Shown one piece after another: positions 17,601-23,463 of a stretch of DNA of 36,343 bases (position 1 is its first letter; the number at the start of each line of letters is the position of its first letter). Both the position numbers and the translations under genes were made by a program. The notes beneath the pieces are model-generated. The model saw only the letters and a program-made list of their open reading frames with translations, searched no databases and was not told the origin of the DNA. Source of the stretch: CAUZEO01 sp963578625 (GTDB lineage Bacteria; Verrucomicrobiota; Kiritimatiellia; SLOV01). The DNA is taken from NCBI GenBank assembly GCA_963578625.1, contig CAUZEO010000013.1, positions 1 through 36,343 of the forward strand. Reading direction: 5' to 3'.

Positions 17601-17861
17601 CTGGCCGCGAAACTACCCACTTATATTACGATCAAGGATGTGAAGAAGCGGTGGGGACACGGCCAGGAGGACGTTTTTCCCGTTTCCCAATACGAAAAGC
17701 TCTGGGGCGACATGTCCGCCCTACCGGAGGTAGACTGCGCCTTTGCGGTGGTCGACCGGCGGCGGGGCCAGCAGCTCAAAGACCCGGCGCAGCTCGACGG
17801 CTGGCTGCGCGACGGTTCAGCGGCGCACATCGAATCGCTTTGCGATTTTGGCAAGAGGTAG
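14667..17861 (+). CDS. Bifunctional GHMP-type sugar kinase / UDPGP-type uridylyltransferase fusion
   Basis: The 1064-residue product starts at the ATG at 14667 (a GTG at 14664 is adjacent). After a helical, TPR-like N-terminal region, residues about 190-560 show GHMP kinase marks: DIPKGSRLAVSTNLLAS (~308, ATP loop), GSGGGWQDSGGVWPGIKLI (~364, as in L-fucokinase and heptose kinases) and LGGMSGGGMGFIF (~524, C-terminal glycine motif). Residues about 690-1030 are a UDP-sugar pyrophosphorylase domain: SLAAGTGSRWTQGAGVVKAL (~692), LMLHNIDTVGANVDP, GGGLARVNGRTRLVEG (~917) and MTTWIDIDNLLGVFGL (~947). Together they would phosphorylate a free sugar at C1 and convert it to a UDP-sugar. Known fucokinase/pyrophosphorylase fusions (Fkp, plant FKGP) have the opposite domain order and make GDP-fucose. 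The sugar is unknown. It is translationally close to the GalU-like gene. Confidence 0.85.
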   Translation: MSASLTDIITSNDSEVRDTSLDAACRDQSVDQLMASCRELDRFWRESDNLYERVRALFFLYAIHRFHLPASDGLQIEGRIPYDGYRFLLARRFEEAADAFLRAQERDGPNDSISSALSSVYHHLGFQTLANQVRRSVRSVPGNQWMFRMGHPLDYPLQIRHELLAADGHRFPILHEATPVRMDLSHSAWSDIFFLGMDFPEGARVVNVSINLGLRGRDTLPRPPVNASFRVIDEPVLRLVSVDLGASADISALSEVFDYARDYLGLLKAATIASGVIPPGLEGSEQSLAAQLARLVGAGRGIELVSEVNDIPKGSRLAVSTNLLASLIAVCMRATSQTASLTGPLTERERRLVAARAILGEWLAGSGGGWQDSGGVWPGIKLIQGVPAAEQDLEFGVSRGCLLPRHTLFDTSRASRAVRDDLQASLVLVHGGMAQDVGPILEMVTEKYLLRSEAEFAGRRDAIALLDRIIAALASDDVRALGNLTTENFFGPIQTIIPWANNAYTETLVDTVRDAFGDDFWGFWMLGGMSGGGMGFIFDPSRCAEAKDFLVRIMAETKEELATALPFAMDPVVYDFSINDVGTDARLLTGKEAVMTAGYTALQSPRDQTADPENHAPSLDELKSSIGFDAGQQESIRAELRAGTIGLAQNRLPAETRIEDVRPEDVIRLTDDGGRSREQGLQALREGRVAVVSLAAGTGSRWTQGAGVVKALHPFCRLTGRYRSFIEVHLAKSRRSGSLVKLGLPHIVTTSYLTHDPIRETLERAKNFGYEASLILSRGHSVGVRMIPMEDDLRFLWEDMPQQLLDEQAQKVQESLRSALIGWARNESEGCDYTDNLPAQCLHPVGHWFEFSNLLRNGVLAQLLDDRPQLQTLMLHNIDTVGANVDPAYLGLHLRHGACLTFEVINRRIEDIGGGLARVNGRTRLVEGLAMPNEEIEFNLSFYNSMTTWIDIDNLLGVFGLKREDLRNEARVEEAARTLAAKLPTYITIKDVKKRWGHGQEDVFPVSQYEKLWGDMSALPEVDCAFAVVDRRRGQQLKDPAQLDGWLRDGSAAHIESLCDFGKR

Positions 17862-17863
17862 AA

Positions 17864-17887
17864 AGATCGGGCGGATTGGACCGATCT
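17864..17887. terminator. Possible bidirectional hairpin between convergent genes
   Basis: AGATCGG (17864-17870) pairs with CCGATCT (17881-17887) over a ten-base loop in the 43-base gap between the kinase fusion and the convergent MBOAT gene. There is no T run on either side, so termination strength is doubtful. Confidence 0.35.
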
Positions 17888-17904
17888 GTGGTGACATGAG
17901 CAGG

Positions 17905-19334
17905 CTAAAACTGAAAATAGATGTAGGGTGACTCCGCGCTGACTGCTCCCAGTACGGTAACACCTGCCAGCAGGGCGTATGCAAAGGAACGGAAATACCA
18001 GGGTACCCTCCCCCACCATGTGCCGACGTTGAGATGGGCGCGGGTGAAGTCAACCGAAAACAGGCACCCGACGAATGCCAGAAACACCCACGCATACCAT
18101 TCTACCGGGGCCGGGGCGCCGGTCGAGACGCCGAACATGGCCTTCAGCATGTCCCAGGCGTTGTCCATCGTCGAAGCGCGAAAAAGTACGCAGCCGATCG
18201 TATTCAGCCAGAACGTGAACAGCACCCACGGCAGTACGCGAAATCCGGCCGTCACTGCTTTGTTCTTCTCGCTCCGAAAGCGTCTCCGGGCGGTGCGAAT
18301 TACATAATAGCAGGTCATCAACGCCGCGTGGTAGATCCCCCACATGACGAAGTGCCATTCGGCTCCATGCCACAATCGCAGAGCATGAGAACGATGGCTC
18401 CATTCATGGCGGACCGTACGCCTCCCTTGCGGAACCCGCCCAGGGGAGTGAATACGTAATCGCGGAACCAACTGGTCAAGGTCATATGCCAACGGGCCCA
18501 GAAGTCTCCGGCGCTTCGCGCAGCCAGCGGATAATTGAAGTTTTCTACGATATGCACCCCGAATAACCGGGCGGTACCGATTGCGATCGATGCATACCCG
18601 GCAAAGTCCATGTAGATTTGTCCGGAGAAACAGAAGGCTGCAATCCAGACCGTGAGCATCGGGTAATGACCCGGGTTGGCGAACACCAGGTCGACAAGGA
18701 TGGCCAATCGGTCGGCGATCACGAGTTTCATGAAGAGACCCGTGATGATCCGCTCCACCCCATACCGGAGGTCGTCGGCCGAAACCGGGTTCCACTTCTT
18801 CAATTGCGGAAGAAGGTGAGAGGCCCTCTCAATCGGGCCTGCGACCAACTGGGGAAAGAAGGAAACGTACAAGGCGAAGGTAACAAACTCATGCTCTGCC
18901 GGCACCTGCTTCCGATACACCTGGATGGAGTAACTGATGGTTTGAAACGTGTAGAAGGAAATCCCGACCGGCAGGATAAATCCATACGCCTCCCAGGTGC
19001 CTTCGAATCCCAGGAGTCGGCCCAGCCCGATGACGCTTTCGCCGAGGAAATCGGCGTACTTGAAGAAGCCGAGCATGCCCAGGTTCCCGGCCAGGCTGCA
19101 AAGCAGGAGGGCCCGGCGGCTCTTCAGTCCGCCGGTCCGCTCCATGAGACGCCCCACGGTGTAGTCGAGGGTGGTAGAGGCCAAAAGAAGAAGACCGTAG
19201 ACAGGCGTTTCCCAGCAGTAGAACACGTAGCTCGCCAGCACCAGCAGGACACGGCGCCACCGATGCGGCGAAACATAGAAAAGGAGGAAAACCGCGGGTA
19301 GAAATACGGCGAATGTGAAGCTGTTGAAAAGCAC
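17905..19334 (-). pseudogene. MBOAT-family O-acyltransferase (AlgI/DltB-like), one frameshift
   Basis: The minus strand carries a full-length MBOAT protein split between two frames. From ATG at 19334 the first frame gives about 320 residues with many membrane helices (LFNSFTFAVFLPAVFLLFYV, ASYVFYCWE, LPVGISFYTFQTISYSIQVYR, FPQLVAGPIERA, NFNYPLAARSAGDFWARWHMTL). After NGAIVLMLC the expected GLWHGAEWHFVMWG continues only in the next frame. At about 18376 the codons read TGC-GA-TTG where TGC-GGA-TTG is expected, so one G appears lost. The second frame runs to the stop at 17905 (SPYIYFQF end). The active-site His of LWHGAEW and the remainder are well kept, so the lesion is recent, programmed or a sequencing error. 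The protein would O-acetylate a polysaccharide at the membrane together with the SGNH partner just upstream. Confidence 0.85.
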
Positions 19335-19337
19335 GGC

Positions 19338-20477
19338 TCAGATACTTGTATCCGGGGTAAGCTCACTCCACAATCGTTCCGCGTAGCGGCGATGATTTTT
19401 CCGATTGAAGTGAAGCGAGTCCAGAAAGTCTTCCCGCGGCAAAGCCTCTGTCAAATCGACGTAAGGCAAATCATACTGGTCCGTCAATCGCATTGCGTTC
19501 TCCCGGAACCTGCGAACGCGGGATGCATGACTGCTGGAGGGCGGATGATTTCCCGGGCAGGCCACGACGAGCCGCTGCGCCACGTCGAAGGCAGCCAGCA
19601 TGGCCAGAAACTCCTCCAGCATCTCCGTCGACCGATCGTCGTACTCATAGTATGCGGCGTCATTTTCTTCCGCCGGAGGGCAGGCGATCCGGACTTTCTT
19701 CCACTTTCGCTCCAGGTTGAGTTCCCACGGATGGAAATAGAGCGAAGGCGCATAGAGCAACGGCTGCATACCGGGGTACCTTTGATCCAGCCATGACCAT
19801 GCGAACTCCGGGAACCGGAGTGCCGGCAGCAGGTCGCCGGCAACCGCACCCAACGTATCCTCAACCCTTCCGTGTCGTTGCCAGAACTCGCCAGGAAGAC
19901 GTTGGGCGAGCCTGGGGCTGCTCACCAACCGCGGCAGATCCGAGCGGCAGTGGGAAAATCCCTCGTCGGCGTTGCGGCCCTTGAAGTCAGCATACCCGAT
20001 AGACGCCACGAGGACGGCGGGGGAACTCTCCAACAACCGGGCAGCCAGGAGCATCTATTCCATTGATGTGATTCCATCGACCGACCAGTTGTGAACCTCG
20101 AAAATCCTGCCGGCATCCGTTTCGTTCAACAGGTTTTGCAATTGCGCAGGATACCCCTCGCGAGGCGGGTATTCGCCGGCATAGGCCTGGGAGTTGGAGA
20201 GCAGAACCAGCTTCCCTGCTTTTGGGTCCTGATCGATCCCCGAGAGGTACTCGGGAAAACCTCTGAACCGGAATGGGTTCCTACCGGAGGAACCGGACGC
20301 GGGAATCCGGGGCAGCAGGACCGAGGCCGCAATATTCAGCGCAACCAGGGTGAGCACCAGCATGGCGCAAAATCCGGCGAGTTGGCGTTTGGAGAAAGGC
20401 GAATTCCCAGCCCCGTCCCCGGGACCCGGAGCTGATTTGCGCTTGCGGGCTTCGTTTCCTGCGAGTTCTTCGTTCAA
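19338..20477 (-). pseudogene. Membrane-anchored SGNH hydrolase-like protein (partner of MBOAT), in-frame amber codon
   Basis: Two same-frame halves are separated only by a TAG at 20055-20057. The upstream half (TTG start at 20477, 140 residues) has a basic N-terminus, a membrane anchor (LAGFCAMLVLTLVALNIAASVLL) and LVLLSNSQAYAGEYPP, the block I Ser region, ending HNWSVDGITSME. The downstream half begins MLLAARLLESSPAVLVASIGYADF, exactly what follows in such proteins, and ends with the D-x-x-H catalytic pair DSLHFNRKNHRRYAERLW. CAG to TAG (Gln to stop) is the simplest explanation. The gene ends three bases before the MBOAT start, so the two form an operon for O-acetylation of an exported glycan, as in AlgI with AlgX/AlgJ. 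The TTG start overlaps an upstream TGA. Reinitiation at the ATG right after the TAG is possible. Confidence 0.78.
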
Positions 20478-20579
20478 ATCGTTTCGCCGTAGATAAAATC
20501 CCTGTCTCGCGTTCCCACGTAACCAATGGGGGTGACCTTGTCACGGTCGGCGGCGTCAAACAAGACGCGAAGGCTCCAC
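20474..20579 (-). pseudogene. Possible C-terminal remnant of a further upstream gene
   Basis: A short minus-strand frame of about 35 codons reads RWSLRVLFDAADRDKVTPIG and then YVGTRDRDFIYGETI before a TGA at 20474-20476. Its stop overlaps the TTG start of the SGNH gene, as expected for a coupled operon. The frame is closed upstream by TGA, so it would be the tail of a lost gene. No family is recognised; it could be chance. Confidence 0.28.
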
Positions 20580-20705
20580 CGAAATCAAGGAGATTCACAT
20601 CTCGCGTTGCACCGATCGGGCCACCGCCACGTTCAGAGCACGTCGGCTGTCGAGTCGATTGGCGGAGGAGCGGCGGACCGTACCGGATAGAACTCATTTG
20701 GCGGG
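20580..20705. other. Intergenic, no gene seen
   Basis: A minus-strand frame crosses this stretch (20281-20712) but has Arg/Pro/Ser-rich composition without domains and overlaps the SGNH gene in another frame. I treat it as non-coding. Confidence 0.4.
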
Positions 20706-20734
20706 TTGACACAATTACCGGAACTCACTACATT
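20706..20734 (+). promoter_or_regulatory. Candidate sigma-70 promoter upstream of the orphan gene
   Basis: TTGACA (20706-20711) is a perfect -35 box; TACATT (20729-20734) lies 17 bases on as -10. The transcript would begin near 20741, about 107 bases before the ATG at 20848. Confidence 0.5.
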
Positions 20735-20772
20735 TCGGGTCTTGGTATGATGAAGAGGTTTTTGAGTTCCGC

Positions 20773-20803
20773 TTGTGTACTACTACGTAGTATGCCGTAT
20801 AAT
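20773..20803 (+). promoter_or_regulatory. Second candidate promoter with a palindromic operator in its spacer
   Basis: TATAAT (20798-20803) is a perfect -10 with TTGTGT (20773-20778) at a 19-base spacing. The 12-base perfect palindrome TACTACGTAGTA (20781-20792) fills the spacer, a position where a bound repressor would block RNA polymerase. Downstream, GATGGG/CCCATC (20810-20826) forms a small hairpin in the leader. Confidence 0.5.
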
Positions 20804-20847
20804 GTTACAGATGGGGTTCACCCATCCATGGTTTTGCTCCATTCACT

Positions 20848-21399
20848 ATGATGACCTACCCAATCAATCCGGACGGCGCGTTGTGTCCCTTGCTGAACGA
20901 CGGCACTTTTCTCTATGATCTTTATGCTGGCGCGGACGCCCGGATTGAGATCAAAAAATTCGTCAAGCGCAACCGCTGGCCGGGGAAACCGCCGATTTCC
21001 TATTCGGTGGGGCCCGAGACGATGAAAAAGATGCTGGTGAGTCTGCACAGCACGCGGGCGGGGCGGGACCGGGTGGAAGCGGTAACAAGCAAAGCCGAGA
21101 ATCCTCTCACCCTCTACCAGGTCATTTGGAACTGGCTCACCGTACATGCGACAGAGTTGATCAAGGCGGCCGATGAACATAGCCACACCAAGGGTCGGAA
21201 AGTTTTCATGTCGCCCAAAGAGTTTGTGGAGCTTTTAGACGCCCGCTCGAAAGAGATCGCTGAGGACGAAGACGAGAAAAAGCATCTCGTGTACCTGGCA
21301 CTGGCTTTTGCCATGCTGCAGCCGGATGACTCCAAGGAACTGTTGCAGACGGCAACATCGAAGTTCCCGGAATTTCAAGACGCGGTAGGGTTAGGCTAA
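20848..21399 (+). CDS. Unrecognised 183-residue protein
   Basis: The frame starts ATG-ATG at 20848/20851 and ends at 21399. I recognise no family. The protein is soluble and charged, without signal peptide or membrane segment. Notable segments are LCPLLNDGTFLYDLYAGADA near the start, WPGKPPISYSVGPETMKKML, and a helical second half containing MSPKEFVELLDARSKEIAEDEDEKKH and LAFAMLQPDDSKELLQTA, which could be a helical protein-binding domain. No good Shine-Dalgarno site lies before the ATG, but two promoter candidates precede it. It is followed by a repeat array and then a secreted cyclase-fold protein. Codon use is like that of the neighbours, so it is probably a real gene of lineage-specific type. 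Confidence 0.6.
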   Translation: MMTYPINPDGALCPLLNDGTFLYDLYAGADARIEIKKFVKRNRWPGKPPISYSVGPETMKKMLVSLHSTRAGRDRVEAVTSKAENPLTLYQVIWNWLTVHATELIKAADEHSHTKGRKVFMSPKEFVELLDARSKEIAEDEDEKKHLVYLALAFAMLQPDDSKELLQTATSKFPEFQDAVGLG

Positions 21400-21421
21400 A
21401 ACAACCCCGCCCATCATGAAA

Positions 21422-21699
21422 GGCCAACCAGAGCCTCCACCCGTGGCACGGGCATCCGACCCGTGTAGCAAAGCCCAACCAGAGCCCAACCCCGTGGCAC
21501 CGGTATCGACCCCTCTCCGTAATGCTGCGTATATATCTACACGCGCGTCGGACCCGGGTGAATCAGGATTAAACCGCAGAAGATTACGGAAAGAACTCTT
21601 CGCGATTCGAGGGCTCTTGCGAGTCCAGCCTTGTTCTTATTTGGGACTTGCTTTGGCTTTGGTTGGCCTCCGCTACACGGGTCGGATGCCCGTGCTACG
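21422..21699. repeat. Tandem and inverted GC-rich repeat units flanking the cyclase-like start
   Basis: A unit of about 50 bases (GGCCAACCAGAGCC ... GGCACGGGCATCCGACCCG) occurs at 21422-21472 and again, degraded, at 21473-21520 in direct order. An inverted copy lies at 21655-21699. The 28-base core 21442-21469 matches the reverse complement of 21672-21699 with one mismatch, and the similarity continues inward about 18 bases. The right copy overlaps the signal-peptide start of the next gene. Confidence 0.75.
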
Positions 21700-22834
21700 A
21701 GCGGCGGCGATTCTTGGTCTCCTTCTGGCGCCATCTTTCGTTTGGGCCGGGGAAACCGATTCATCTTCAAACTCGATCACCGCCACGGAGCCGGCGATCT
21801 CAGAGTCTTTGCGCCGTGAAGCGCGCGCGGCGGTGGACCGGTCCTGCACGTGGCTGATCAACATGCAGAACGACGATGGCCATTGGTCCAGCTCTGAATT
21901 TCCTGCCCTCACCGCGCTTCCCGTGTGGGGGCTTGTGCTGGCGGGGCACATCAAATCGGAGAGCGTAAGGAAGGGCACGGAGTACATTCTGACTTGTGTT
22001 CAGAAAGACGGCTCCATCTGGCGGCAACCGTCCGAGACTCGTAAAGGTGGAGGACTGAGCAATTACAATACCGCTCTCTGCATGGTCGCGCTTCACGCCG
22101 CGGACAGGACCCGGTTTTCAAAAGTAGTGATGGGTGCCCGGAACTTTCTCTCCCGCGCCCAACACACGAGCCGGGACAAATTTCAAGGCGGCATGGGATA
22201 CGATGCCGATACCGGTCGCCCCTATGCCGACCTCTCGAATTCCTATATCGCATACGAGGCGATGAAACTCACGGCGGACCTGAGAATGCTGGAAGACGAG
22301 CACCCGTCGGCCGATCTGGATTGGGATGCGGCACGCGCCTTCGTGGCGAGCCTCCAAAATGACGATGGCGGATTCATATACAAACCGGGCCAAAGCATGG
22401 CGGGCGCCGACACCAACAAGACAGGCGAAGTCACTTTCCGCTCGTATGGGAGCATGACCTACGCAGGACTCCTCAGCCTTGTTTACGCCGACGTCGACAA
22501 GAACGATCCCCGCGTCAAGTCGGCCTTTGATTGGGCTACTACCTACTGGACTCTCGAAGAGAACCCGGGCATGGGACTCGAAGGTTTGTTCTATTTCTAT
22601 AACGTGCTGACCAAGGCTCTGTCAGTCTATGATGCCGACACGCTGACGCTGCCCGGTGGCAAAGAGATCTCCTGGCGTAGCGAAATTACCCGAAAAATTG
22701 TCAACCTTCAAAAAATCGATCCGGCCGACGGTTCCGGTTACTGGGTCAATGAAGCAAGTCGCTGGATGGAGGCCGACCCGGTACTTGTAACTGCATACGC
22801 TGTCATGGCGTTGGTGGTGGCATTGGGCGAGTAA
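21686..22834 (+). CDS. Secreted squalene-cyclase/prenyltransferase-fold (alpha/alpha-toroid) protein
   Basis: The frame is open from 21416, but I place the start at the ATG at 21686, where a signal peptide begins (MPVLRAAAILGLLLAPSFVWAG); this gives 382 residues. The body has repeated Q-x-x-DG-x-W-like units of the terpenoid-cyclase/prenyltransferase toroid: NMQNDDGHWS, CVQKDGSIW, LQNDDGGFIYKPG and NLQKIDPADGSGYW, together with GSMTYAGLLSLVYADV. The catalytic DxDD of class II cyclases is not seen, so it is more likely a toroid binding or scaffold protein of the kind common in planctomycetes and relatives than a terpene enzyme. A short gene stub follows five bases downstream. The first five codons lie inside a dispersed repeat, so the gene start may have been rebuilt by repeat insertion. 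Confidence 0.8.
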   Translation: MPVLRAAAILGLLLAPSFVWAGETDSSSNSITATEPAISESLRREARAAVDRSCTWLINMQNDDGHWSSSEFPALTALPVWGLVLAGHIKSESVRKGTEYILTCVQKDGSIWRQPSETRKGGGLSNYNTALCMVALHAADRTRFSKVVMGARNFLSRAQHTSRDKFQGGMGYDADTGRPYADLSNSYIAYEAMKLTADLRMLEDEHPSADLDWDAARAFVASLQNDDGGFIYKPGQSMAGADTNKTGEVTFRSYGSMTYAGLLSLVYADVDKNDPRVKSAFDWATTYWTLEENPGMGLEGLFYFYNVLTKALSVYDADTLTLPGGKEISWRSEITRKIVNLQKIDPADGSGYWVNEASRWMEADPVLVTAYAVMALVVALGE

Positions 22835-22839
22835 CACGC

Positions 22840-23004
22840 ATGAAGACGCTCCTTCGCATTCTGGGTTTAATCATCATTCTGACCACGATTGTGGTTGCCA
22901 TTGCGGTAGGAGTCTTCTTCCTGGCTCAGCCTCGCGCAGAAACACTGCACTGCGACCGGAATGTCGCTGACTTAAGCTGTCGCTCCGATATGGTCCTTTC
23001 ATGA
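22840..23004 (+). pseudogene. Stub of a membrane/secreted protein gene cut by repeat copy 2
   Basis: An ATG five bases after the cyclase-like stop opens a frame MKTLLRILGLIIILTTIVVA..., a clear N-terminal membrane segment or signal. After about 40 codons (QPRAETLHCDR) it enters the repeat at 22958 and stops at 23004. On the far side of the repeat a frame resumes as RDRITRISLDRNSNDKFSRLYKVN (from 23088), which could be the continuation of the original protein. The spacing to the upstream gene suggests a former operon partner. The family is not recognised. Confidence 0.55.
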
Positions 23005-23085
23005 CCCATCGATTCTCGCCACGGCGGGGACCGCCGTTCCCGAGAATGAACTGATCATGATGAGGCCCTAAGTCAGCGACATTCC
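22958..23085 (+). repeat. Dispersed inverted-end element, copy 2 (short form, perfect 17-bp ends)
   Basis: GGAATGTCGCTGACTTA (22958-22974) is the perfect reverse complement of 23069-23085. The 128-base body shares GGTCCTTTCATGACCCAT, ACGGCGGGGACCGCCGTTCC and GAGAATGAACTGATCATGATG with copies 1 and 3 but lacks their middle section of about 60 bases. The internal GATTCTCG/CGAGAATG pair would extend the cruciform. No coding capacity is seen. Confidence 0.88.
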
Positions 23086-23463
23086 AGCGTGACCGCATCA
23101 CACGGATCTCCCTGGACCGGAATTCGAACGACAAATTCTCGCGTTTATATAAGGTTAACGCAAGCATCCACTTGCTCCACGTATTTTCTCCTTTCTGTAT
23201 TACACGTTTTCTACTATTGGCCCAGATCTCTCTTTTTCCCTTTGGATCCCCCCCCCCTGGGATTTGCACCAGTGCGGGAACCGTTGTTCAGGCCGGTATC
23301 CACGGATCCGCGACCCAGCCGCCCGCAGAGCGATTTACGATCAATTGCAGACTTTTGCTGTTCCATTGATCTCCCAATGACGTAAGATATTGTTCCCATA
23401 AATCATAAGCGATGTGTGCCTACCAAATCGGGGCATCAGCAAGCGCCGAGAGTGTAGTGAGTT
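23086..23463. other. Region without an intact gene before the export operon
   Basis: After the repeat, a plus frame of about 90 codons is open to 23369 but only its first 25 residues look protein-like. A run of ten C bases lies at 23248-23257. The promoter of the ABC/DUF1854/HlyD operon is expected in 23330-23460; no box pair stood out. Confidence 0.35.

Noticed and set aside
20055..20057. TAG recoding (pyrrolysine or suppressor reading)
   Set aside because: TAG is used as a normal stop nearby (sulfatase end, GntR-type neighbours' frames), and the partner MBOAT gene is also damaged, so a plain nonsense mutation is simpler.
20281..20712. Minus-strand frame upstream of the SGNH gene
   Set aside because: It overlaps the SGNH frame, is Arg/Pro/Ser-rich and shows no fold signatures.
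23248..23257. Run of ten C bases as a phase-variation switch
   Set aside because: It lies outside any intact gene and about 200 bases before the ABC start; nothing links it to expression.
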